64,000 bases of DNA from Tenodera sinensis (Eukaryota; Arthropoda; Insecta; Mantodea; Mantidae), in contig CM060965.1 in the NCBI GenBank assembly GCA_030765045.1, positions 146,571,374-146,635,373 of the forward strand, given 5' to 3'. Shown piece by piece: positions 34,849-44,110 of the stretch. The notes beneath the pieces were generated by a model. The model was not told the origin of the DNA and did not search any database. It saw only the letters and a program-made list of their open reading frames with translations. Positions within the stretch are counted from its first letter, which is position 1, and each line of letters begins with the position of its first letter. The position numbers and the translations under genes were made by a program.

Positions 34849-35080
34849 GTCGGTCTGGGTGGCTCAGTTGGTTAGGCGCTGGCCTACTGATCCCAAGGTC
34901 GCGGGTTCAAATCCGGCCCAGACCGATGGTTTTTAAGTGTGCTTAAAAACGACAGCTTCATGTCAATAGATTTACTGGCACGTTAAAGAACTCCTGTGGG
35001 ACAAAATTCCGGCACACCGGCGACGCTGATGTGATCCTGGCAATTGACAGCGTCGTTAAACAACAAAATAATTTATAATT
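34849..35080 (+). mobile_element. tRNA-derived SINE, family I, copy 3
   Basis: Full-length plus-strand copy: GGTCTGGGTGGCTCAGTTGG head, B-box GGGTTCAAATCC, CCCAGACC acceptor complement, GTGTGCTTAAAAACGAC, and tail GTTAAACAACAAAA. The TSD TCTATGTGTACA is perfect over 12 bp (34837-34848 and 35081-35092). Confidence 0.93.
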
Positions 35081-35108
35081 TCTATGTGTACAACTCAAAG
35101 CGTGTATT

Positions 35109-35590
35109 TCATGGAAGCAAGGGAAGCATTGCTTCCACTTTAATGGTAGTCTTCTGCTTCCAGGGATTTAACCTTGTTGGATTATTCCTGCTCCAATGAT
35201 TACAGCTGCTGTGCCCATCCCTTACGTGTACATCCCTGGTCTCTTTCTCCACATCTCGGTCCAAGTTCAAACTGTTCCACGGCATTGTGTTGGAATTCAT
35301 CCTACAATCATATTCATATCGTTGTCCCCTATACTCTTCTACTTTATCTGTAAGATTAAATTTTTTCACCTTTTGACGAGTATTTTCGCTTTGTTTTTTT
35401 TTTTTTTTTTGTTTTTGTTTTTTTTTTGTTTTTGTTTTTTTTTTTTTGTTTTTTTTTTTGTTTTTTTTTTTTTGCTCATTAATGTAAATCCTGCCAAAAA
35501 TCGTAGATATTTAATTTCAAGTGTTTGTTTACTGAGAGTCCACACTTTTGAGCCATACAATAATGCAGGCACAACCAATAATTTATAACA
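35109..35590 (-). pseudogene. RTE-like non-LTR retrotransposon ORF2 C-terminal remnant
   Basis: The minus strand begins LLYGSKVWTLSK, then LRFLAGFTL, which is the LYGSE.WT... / RFLR...GYT hallmark after the RT thumb in many insect RTE-like and related elements (family knowledge). The frame is then interrupted by an 80-bp A/CA-rich run (a T/G run on the plus strand, 35394-35475) and resumes in another frame with KVEEYRGQRYEYDCRM and a C-terminal WSRNNPTRLNPW-like end. The A-rich tract may be a repeat expansion or a retroposed tail. Everything upstream in the element is absent. Confidence 0.55.
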
Positions 35591-36446
35591 TTTTAGATGT
35601 GTTTTAATGGTTAATTTTCATAAGGCAAGCCTTGGAGAAAATTTTGTGATAAAAGTTTTGAACAGTGCGCGGGAATTGACACACAGGGGACACGTTGTCG
35701 GTAGTTTTCTGAAGCCCCAACACATGGCATGGAGTGTTTGCTGATGGTCGACATAATCGGAATCCAGTCATTTCTTACTTACGGGTCACAGAAGAGCAAC
35801 CTCCTGTTGGTAATCCAGTTTACTGCTTGTTAGAGGTTAGGAAACGAAGTCAAACCACTCTATCTTTTCTTTATAAATAATAACAGCTTAGTGCTACGTG
35901 ATGTGGCAGGAAATTTTAATGGTATGTTTATTTAACACATTTAATTTCTAAAAACAGAATTGCACACGTTTTGGTAATTAGGAGTAGCACCTGCTGAAAG
36001 TAATTTTGAAATTGCCAACTGCTTGTGGGAGAACATGCATGCAGCGAGGAATAGTGAAAAATGTGTGAGGGGAGAGTTCTATTAAAAAAAAAAAAATCGA
36101 TAAGGGCCGGAAACTTTTTATGACGTAATATGGGTTTCAGGTTGTAAAACTAGAGTAAACTTATTTTGTTGGTCATGCCTACTGTTCTCATGATTATTGC
36201 TTCCATACCATAGATGTCAGCACATGCCACGGTACAGCTGTGAAACTAAAATTCAATCTACAATTGATAATACTCTTGTCAAAATGTGTACATTTGTGTA
36301 GTAACTAGGTAATTCCGTGTAGTAATGGCTGTGGATAAGAGTGAAGTGAGCTATATCATTCATACTGAGAGAAGTTGAGTGCTTTAAAACTTTATTACTG
36401 GTTTTACACAATGGCCAATATGACATATTAATCCACTACTACCCTG
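35591..36446. other. No gene recognised
   Basis: Non-coding flank of the Jockey-clade insertion. A short A-run lies near 36085. Confidence 0.45.
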
Positions 36447-36507
36447 TTGGACAAACTTAGGATTCGAGCAACAGAGCTCGGTGAGTGTGGAGGTGCTTTG
36501 CTAGCGC

Positions 36508-36762
36508 GCACGAGAAACAAGCACGTGTAACGGTTTGGCGGGGTCATTGTCGGGGATACAACTGCCACATTTCTCACGGGAAAGGCGTGTTCAAATAACA
36601 AGTGACTGTGACTGTGAAGAGTGAGTATTAGAGTCAGCGTATGACCGTTGTGAAAAGAGGATCCTTTGTTGGTGCGCACGTGAAACGGTTTGGCGCGATC
36701 ATTGTCAACTGCCATAATTTTGGCGGGAAAGACGTATAAATATCAATTGGCTGTGGTGCTCT
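36508..36762 (+). promoter_or_regulatory. Duplicated 5' UTR unit of the Jockey-clade element
   Basis: Bases from 36521 and from 36676 share GCACGTG, AACGGTTTGGCG, TCATTGTC, CAACTGCCA, CGGGAAAG.CGT and a TGGCTGTG/TGACTGTG block, offset by 155 bp. As the 5' UTR of Jockey elements carries the internal promoter (known for the family), a duplicated unit may act as promoter monomers. That function is inferred. Confidence 0.6.
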
Positions 36763-36875
36763 CCACACACATTTGATTAGGGATATTGAGTACAGAGTGT
36801 AGTTGTTATATAAGTGTTGTTATATAGTGTTTTGTTTAGTGTTTTGACGCGCATCGTGTAGCGTCCCCACGCCGA

Positions 36876-38612
36876 GTGGAGGCTCCCAGAAGCACTTGCG
36901 ACTGGGAGCGAGGACAAGAAGGGTACATGGCGACAGCCACACGCACCCCAGCCATGCCGGCCCTGACCAACAGCGCAAATTCAACGGGCCCAACCGCAGC
37001 CACCAGCGATCCGCCCACCTGCGCGCCATTGGTCGCAGCTACGGGAATCCAGACACAGACAAACGCCGCGGACCCTGAGGAGGAAGAGCGAAAGGCCGAG
37101 CAGCAATGTAATCTTCAGAAAGAAGTAGATGATCTCAGTAACGAGATCATCTTTTATCAGAAACTACTGAGAGAGATGGACGGGGAGTCCAACGACTTTC
37201 TAAAAGTGGCACAGGCCCTCGGATTCTGCTACAAAGAGCATGCACAAAAGAAAAGGTTCCTTGTAAAGCTAGGGGAGGGTTGGAAAACCGTCCCTGTAAC
37301 GAAGAAGCGCCCACATAACCGAGACCTGGACAGTGACTCCGACAGCGAGAGTCACCATCAAAAGCCCAGCAAGCGGGTTAATCAACAACAGACTCCACCA
37401 CAGGTTACCATACGGAACCAATTTGCACCCCTAGCGTCACAAGAAGCAGAGTCCAAAGACTAGGCGGAGGACCTGTCCCCTGCAATAAACCGACCTACAT
37501 CCAGATCACAACGGCCAGCTAGGCTATCACCCAAACCAAATACACCACAACCCTCCACCTCAACTGCCACTCCCACACAGAATCCCACCCAAAACCCCGA
37601 ACTCTAGAAACCTCCCAGAATAATAATCCCGGACAAGGCCCAAACCGTTAAGGTCCTCCGGCTCCTATGAGACTCCCTGCCAGCTGGAGCTTACAAGTTA
37701 CAAACCACGAGGGAGTGCCTCAAACTTTTCCTCCAGCACAAGAAGGACTCCCACAGGACAATGTAGCTCCTGAAGGATGCCGGAGTTGAAAATTTCGGCT
37801 TTACCCCCCGGAACGACCAGCCTCTGCGATGCGTCATCAAACGTCTTCCTGTAGACTTGGAAGTAGACTACTTCAAGGAAGACCTGGAGCAGAAGGGGTA
37901 TACCGGCGTCCAAGTACGTCAGCTCATTTCCCGCGGCAGGCCTCTACCAATATTTCAAGTAAGGGTCGACAGGACCACCACCAACCAAAAAATTCTTCAG
38001 GAACGAGAGGTGTGCCATATGATGGTCACCGTGGAGGTCTTGAAAACCAACACAAATATTACCCAATGTTACAACTGCCAGCAACTAGGGCACACTTATA
38101 AAATGTTTAACATGACCTGCCGGTGTGTCCTTTGCGGTGGCTTCCACCGCCTTGCTGACTGCCCCCAAAAGGCAAAGCAGGACGTTCAACCCCACTGCGC
38201 AAACTGTGGTGAAGCGCATCCTGCAAGTTATAGGGGGTGTGAGACGTTCAGAAACGAACGCCACCGCCGTCAACTGGCAACCATAGCCAGGACCACTCCA
38301 AGTGTTCAGCCAGGTCCCAAACCCATCCTACACCCGGTCCCGGTTCAACCAGGCTTCTCCTTTGCAGGAGCCGCCGGAGGGCAAAAGGCGCCTGCGCCAC
38401 CACTAAATGGTCCCCCTCCACAACCTCAAACTCCGCAAGCATCCACCGGAGACCTGGGCGGTTTAAGAGAAATATTAAATTTGTTCAGGGATCTCAACCT
38501 CCCAGCCCTTTTAGCAAAGGTGCAGCCTTTTCTGATTAAGTTCAGAAGCTGCACAAACACTATGGAGAAAATAGAAACCATCATATGCCTCCTCTCAACC
38601 CTCCTAGAGTAA
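36876..38612 (+). pseudogene. Jockey-clade ORF1 (Gag-like nucleic-acid-binding protein), four in-frame stops
   Basis: One frame runs 36876-38612 with no frameshift, broken only by TAG at 37461, TAG at 37605, TGA at 37668 and TAG at 37764. The N-terminus is Thr/Pro/Ala-rich, then a helical segment (EVDDLSNEIIFYQKLLREMD). After the stops comes a PRE_C2HC-like region (FTPRNDQPLRCVIKRLP; VDYFKEDLEQKGY). Three zinc-knuckle-like motifs follow: CYNCQQLGHT...C, CVLCGGFHRLADC and CANCGEAHPASYRGC. A Pro/Gln-rich linker and a helical tail end at TAA. The start at 36876 is the first ATG of the frame but is not proved. ORF1 proteins coat the element RNA. All four stops are one C-to-T change from Gln or Arg codons. 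Confidence 0.85.
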
Positions 38613-41291
38613 ATGGCCTATGTAAGGGGAGGTGTAACTTTAACCCACGCGCTCCTGTGGAATGCAGATGGCATCCACAGGAAGCAACACGAACTTGAAA
38701 TCTACCTACGGCGTAACAAAATTAATGTCGCATTCATTTGTGAAACAAAATTAAAACAAGAGCACGTTTTTAAGCTCCAGGGTTACCAAATTTTCCGAAA
38801 GGACAGAATTGGCAAACAGGGGGGAGGGACTGCTATTTTGCTGAGAAACTCAATTGCTCATGCTCCTGTCACGCTGCCCGCACTGGCAGCGTTAGAGTGC
38901 ACGGCTCTTAAAACGTGTTAATAGTAAAACGGTGATGCTGGTAGCACTTTATCGGCCCCCTAAGTCCCCAGATTTCATACGTGACCTCGAACAAATCCTC
39001 ACTTTAGAGGAGCATGTTATAATTGCAGGAGATTTCAATGCCCGGCACCCCTGGTGGTTTTCTCGCCGAGCAAACGCGGCCGGAAATCTCCTGGTTGAAC
39101 TTATAATAGAAGATGACGACATTGAGGTACATCTCCCCCCAGAACCCACCTTTTGGCACAGATCAGGGCACTTTGACCCTGAGATTTTGGACCTCGTACT
39201 CACAAAAAATGCGAGACTCTCAAATAACTTCACTGTGTATCACAGCCTGGACTCCGACCATCTTCCTGTGCATTTCGACATACAGGGCGCTATTACGGCC
39301 GGTGTCTCTGGCCCTCGAAAGAGGGCAGACACAGACTGGGATAGGTTTGCCGTGGAAATGCACAGGATGGCGCAACCCGGGCTGTCATACTATAGCGAGG
39401 CAGACATAGATGTCACCATTGAAAACTTCACTGCCTCGCTACGCACAGCCAAAAGAAATGCTACCACATACACCACAAGACCACCCGGTTTTTGCACGTA
39501 CCCCGAGGTAGAGCAACTCATTGCGCGGAGACGACGCTTGACAAAACTGTGGCGATACACCCGTCAGCCTGAATATAAAGTGCTAGCAAAATGGCTACGC
39601 AACGTCATTCGGCAACAAATTAAAATCAACAAAATTGAACAGTGGGAAAACAAAATGCTGTGTACCACCCATTCGGACTCTTCTTTTTGGAAATTACTAA
39701 AGGCTTTTAAAGTTTCCACGAGCGTTAACTCCGCAACTGAGGCGCTGCACACTCAAGGCGGCCTGCACTTCTCCGAAGAGGAGAACGCCGAGGTCTTCGC
39801 TGACTGTCTCCAAGACAGATTCACCGAAAACCCAGTGACCAACCGTGAAATAGAACGGGAGGTCCAGACATGGGTACAAACCTGGGTGGCGCAGAAGCAA
39901 GAGCAACAGCTATCCCTAATAACACCGCAGGAAGTTTACAAGCTCATTAGGAAATTGCCTAATGGTAAAGCTGCCGGCCCAGACAAAGTGACTAATGAGG
40001 AACTTAAGCATCTCCCGAGAAAAGCTCTGGTGCAACTGACATAGATATTTAACGCCTGTTTGCAGCAAGGCTATTTCCCCTCTACTTGGAAACGAGCCAA
40101 GGTTATCATGCTCCCAAAGGAAGGGAAAAGCACCAGACAACCGCAAAACTACCGCCCTATTAGTCTCTTGTCTACTATTGGTAAATTGCTCGAAAAACTT
40201 ATCCTTTCTCGACTTCAAAAACAAATTTCGGAAACCCATGAACTCTCAAATTAACAATTTGGCTTTAGAAAAGGACATTCCACAGAATTACAGCTTCTCA
40301 GACTAACTGATGACATAACAGAGCAATTTAACAATGGGGCTTCAACGTTGGCATTATTTCTGGACGTAGAAGCTGCATTTAACCGGTGCTGGCACAGTGG
40401 CCTCATTTACAAACTGCAGCACATTTTCCCGGCACTCCAAAATTATCTATACCTGCTGCACAACTTCTTAGAAAATCGACACTTCTACATCCAAGTGGGC
40501 CACTCCTTCTCTCGGGAGAGAGTGATGCGTGCTGGCGTCCCACAAGGGGCAATCATGTCACCGTTCCTGTACATACTGTTTACAAATGATTTCCCAGTGG
40601 ATGCCAGATGCAAGGTCGCCATATGTGCAGACGACACTGCAATATACAACCACCACAAAAATCCTCGTTTTGGCCTTGCAGAAATGCAAAGATACACAAA
40701 CAACTTCCTCTCATGGCTCCATGACTGGAAAATCAAAATTAACCCCAATAAATGCCAGCTAATACATTTTTCAAAGCGGCATCACACTTTGGCAATGGAC
40801 CTAACGGTCGATGGTCAAGTATTGCAATGTCGCCAGAATGTCAAATACCTTGGCGTCACCATGGACCGCACGATGTGCTGGTCCACCCACATAAAAAATA
40901 CGGCCAACAAAGGCAGACAGCGATAAAGTTGTGCGCCCCCATCTTCCGCAGCAAACAGCTACAACTTAAATCCAAGCTGATTTTATATAGGTCATTTATA
41001 CTCTCGGTGGTCCTGTATGCATGCGTGGCCTGGGCAAATGCCTCTAAAACCGCCCTCAAACAAATTCAAACCCTGCAAAACCTCTCCCTTAGAAAAATCC
41101 TCTCTGCTCCACTCCTTACCACTAACCAAACTCTTCACCTCAAAACTCAGATCCCGTCCATCCCAGAGGCAATAGCAAAAAGAGCAACGGCAGCATGGAC
41201 GCGCATTAGGAACCACGAAAACTACGTGATCGCCAACATTGGCAAAGGCGAGCCGAAGCACCGAAAACATACTGGAATAAAAATGTTCTAG
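38613..41291 (+). pseudogene. Jockey-clade ORF2 (AP-like endonuclease plus reverse transcriptase), broken
   Basis: ATG at 38613 directly follows the ORF1 stop (TAA-ATG). Endonuclease motifs: LLWNADGI, FICETKL, GGGTAILLR, LYRPPKSPDF, AGDFNARHPWW and SDHLPV. A one-frame shift near 38910-38920 splits the endonuclease. RT motifs: LPNGKAAGPDKV, NYRPISLLSTIGKLLEKLI, QFGFRKGHST, ALFLDVEAAFNRCW (motif A), AGVPQGAIMSP (motif B), CADDTA (motif C, where F/YADD is usual), KINPNKCQLIHFS and VKYLGVTMD. In-frame stops are TAG at 40042 and TAA at 40252. A second frameshift lies near 40910, after which the C-terminal region continues to 41291. No RNase H domain is seen. Confidence 0.88.
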
Positions 41292-41783
41292 ACGCGGCAC
41301 GGCTCGCCGACTAATGCGTGTCCATGCAATCTCGCTCTTAGGCCACACACACGTTACGGCAGAGGCCCTGGCCTCGGAAAACACCCAGTAGCTACACCCT
41401 GCCCGCGCAGGAAAACAGCGGGAAAATGTAAATATTGTAAACAGTGCAGTGCGCGAGCTGGGACGCATTTTTCTGGTGTGCCCAGTGAACGTGTGTGTGT
41501 AAGCGTGTGAATGTGAGTGTGTGGGTGAATGCGTGCGTGTATGTGTGTGTGTATATAAGGAAAAAAACAACAACAAATAATAGGAATAGACACCAAACGA
41601 CTAACGAAAACTATTCTCGGTGGCCTAAAGATGACCACCGTATGGGTTTTTGGTGATACCTAAAACTATAAGCTTGTAAAAGAAAAATTGTAAATAAATG
41701 TAAATTTATAGCCTGTGAGCCGGGGCCCTTGTTCCGACACCAGGCCAAAATTATGAATAAAGAAAACTTGAAAGAAAGAAAAC
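41292..41783 (+). other. 3' UTR and tail of the Jockey-clade element
   Basis: About 490 bp including a TG-rich patch (41488-41555). AATAAAG at 41757 precedes the A-rich tail, consistent with polyadenylation of a genomic RNA. The His/Thr-rich minus-strand frames here are repeat artefacts. Confidence 0.75.
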
Positions 41784-41954
41784 TTGGACAAACTTAAATG
41801 CACTAATAACTGTAGATTATTGCACACAATACTACTCCGGTGATGACAACGGTGAGGATGTAAAAGTAAATTCTTCTTTAAAAGCCTGCACATAGGCCTT
41901 TACTTGTACCTCTTAAACTGGATTTTCAATTAAGTCCAATAGCCTTGTACAAAC

Positions 41955-42250
41955 TTGATCCTGTTAGTCCTGCACCGTGGCTAGGGCGTTATGCCTTGGT
42001 TCCATGCAACGGAATGCTGCCCGGGTTCAATCTAGACTGGGGGTGCGGAGTTTAAGTCCCGGTATAGGACCGGTGCCCACTCAGCATCGTGATGAAATTG
42101 AGAAGCTTGCGATAACTAAGCGGCCCTGGTCATGAAATCCAACTTTCCGGCTGGGGGTGTCGAGATGCTGATCACATCCCCTTCCCGTATCGGTTGGATG
42201 ATCGGCCACCAGTACCTTGAGTATGACCAAAATGAAGTGATCTTTCACTT
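41955..42250 (+). mobile_element. SINE-like element, single copy (family V)
   Basis: GCACCGTGGCTAGGGCGTTA in A-box position and CCGGGTTCAATCT in B-box position are followed by a body with CCGGTGCCCACTCAGCATCG and GGATGATCGGCCACCAG. No second copy of this body occurs in the window. The following GTAGAAATGCATGCTGAGAA motif resembles GTAGAATGGGGTGCTGAGAA near 30728. Confidence 0.5.
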
Positions 42251-42299
42251 TCACTTCATTTTGTAGAAATGCATGCTGAGAACCGCAGTAGTTAAACAG

Positions 42300-43419
42300 C
42301 GTCCGTTAATAAATGCTCAACTTCAAGTGTCTGAGGTTGGAGCATCCTCTGTTCTCAGGTTGTAAGAAAAGTGAGCCTTGGGATGCCTTTCTGTGTGGCT
42401 AAACCGTCGCATCGTGCAAGTGTGCCTGTTTTTTTCTTTCCTGGAGGTTCGATGTATCGAACGCTAGAGGGAAAGTCCTGGTACTTATGTTATCGGTTTT
42501 CCATGATATCTGTTTGTTTTGCTCGGCTCGGAGGAAAGTTTGACTCGCGCGACGAGCACCGTAGGTATTTCAGTTATCTACAGAGTCGAATGTAATATCG
42601 CAAGTACAGATTCGGTGTTACTGTGGAGGTTGAAAACATCCAAATTATATTTACTTTTAGTTGAAAAGTCCCTTAGGAATTGAAACGTTTAGTTTTCAAC
42701 AAAGAGTGCTCTTTATTAGCTTTAAGCCGTAAATTTACCACTACCACTACCAATATCACTGCTACGTTTATAACTTGTGGTCTACGTTTACTAATAGCCA
42801 CCTATGTCGATTTTGTATTTGTTTATTACTTTTAAGTAGCACCGTTAACACCTAACATCAAACCACAGACTTTTGCCTTTGGAACAATTGCTCAACGGCA
42901 ATGATATTCACTCGTTTTAGTGTTGTGCAAACTTTTGTGTTTTCTTTATAAACACTAAATTGGCACATACATACTTATTCCCTCGTTCATGCCACCAGAC
43001 CCTAAGTTGTATGGGGAATAAACTTTGCTAAAGAAGATTCCTACTCCCCAGCTGGGAATTGAACCCGATACTTCTGGACTTGGAAGCTAGGATGCCATCC
43101 ACAAGACCTTAGAGGCATATGTAAAATATGAGGACTTGGAAACGGCGATAATATGCACACAGTTTCCTTGGAATTTCTTATGTTATGTGTAGCGACATCT
43201 CCGCCTAACAATGGGTGTCACAACTTTAATCCTGTCATAATTAAGGAAATAGTTTATAAATTATCCATGTTTTTGTAGTAATTTCTTTGAAAGTTATATA
43301 AAACAAAAGTCCTTGTAGAAATATACATATGTTATAAGTTTCATAAAGGATAATAAATAAACACAGGCACAGTTACGCAGGGAAATCTGCAAGTTTCCCG
43401 CCAAGAAAACAGAATAATT
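42300..43419. other. No gene recognised; tRNA-like fragment near 43050
   Basis: Non-coding. GGGAATTGAACCCGATACTTC near 43056-43076 looks like a minus-strand B-box of a heavily decayed SINE head. No body can be matched. Confidence 0.4.
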
Positions 43420-44110
43420 CATGCGGCCGTTGATACAATTTTAGCGTGAGGCAATAAAACGTTGGCATTATATTATTGTTGTTGCCTTCCTAAAGTACCG
43501 CGAGTCTCTTAACGAACTCGCGAAACGTTGCTAAAATTTAAACGTTTAAAGAGAAAACAAATGAACATCAAAGCCCAATAAGCATAGCCAATCAGGGGAA
43601 AGCGTGGGTGAGATAGTCGACAGTTCAGTGCTACCAGGTGTAAGGGAAGGTTGTGTCTGCGGTTCGCGGGATAGACGCCACATTATTAGGAAGTGTTTTG
43701 TCAAGTGCCACTGAGTCGATACACGTCCAGTGATTGTATACTATTTATATAGATATTGGGATTCATTCGGCACAGCAGGAGATCATAATTTAGTTAACGG
43801 GTGGAAGATAAAACTTGCAGAGTTTCCTGTAACCCGAAGTGCCTATAGTGGAAGCGCATCTTGTGTTTTTCTTCCGAGGAACCCCATATAAAAAACCCAT
43901 TACTTCTCATCACCGCCCAACACACCGTTCCTCTCCCAAAGACCAATATCTCTCGTCGAGGCTGACCCTGAGAAATTGGCGCCTCCTCAGCTGCATCGAC
44001 GAGACAACGACTTCAAGCGAAGAGGTCGACCAGAAAAGGGGTGGTGAATACGTTACATATGAGAAAATCAAGGAACAGCCTGATTTCTCCTGCCACTGTT
44101 GACGTAAAGC
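43420..44110 (+). other. GC-richer promoter-like segment with an 87-codon frame
   Basis: Base composition is richer in CpG than the neighbours. TATTTATATAGA near 43741-43752 could be a TATA box, with GATTCATTCGGC, an insect initiator-like match, about 20 bp later. An 87-codon frame (43839-44102, plus) has no recognisable domain. ATTGGCGCCTCC near 43976 resembles a tRNA-Lys primer site but lacks an LTR end before it. It could be a retroelement leader or a first exon; I cannot decide. Confidence 0.3.

Larger units (their letters stand above)
36460..41783 (+). mobile_element. Full-length Jockey-clade non-LTR retrotransposon
   Basis: The perfect 13-bp direct repeat TTGGACAAACTTA at 36447-36459 and 41784-41796 is the target-site duplication and sets both ends, giving a 5.32-kb element that is not 5' truncated. 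Order: 416-bp 5' UTR with a duplicated unit, ORF1 (zinc knuckles), ORF2 (endonuclease and reverse transcriptase, no RNase H seen), and a 3' UTR ending AATAAAG followed by an A-rich GAAAGAAAGAAAAC tail. Jockey-clade assignment rests on the ORF1 zinc-knuckle type and ORF2 motif order. Both ORFs are broken, so this copy cannot move by itself. Confidence 0.9.

Noticed and set aside
35196..35588. 130-codon plus-strand frame with poly-Phe
   Set aside because: Antisense to the RTE-like remnant and made by the T-rich tract.
40992..41638. 194-codon minus-strand frame and overlapping frame over the Jockey 3' region
   Set aside because: Antisense to ORF2 and the TG-rich 3' UTR; His-Thr composition comes from the repeat.
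43976..43990. Primer-binding site TGGCGCC
   Set aside because: No LTR end (CA) precedes it and no matching LTR copy exists in the window.
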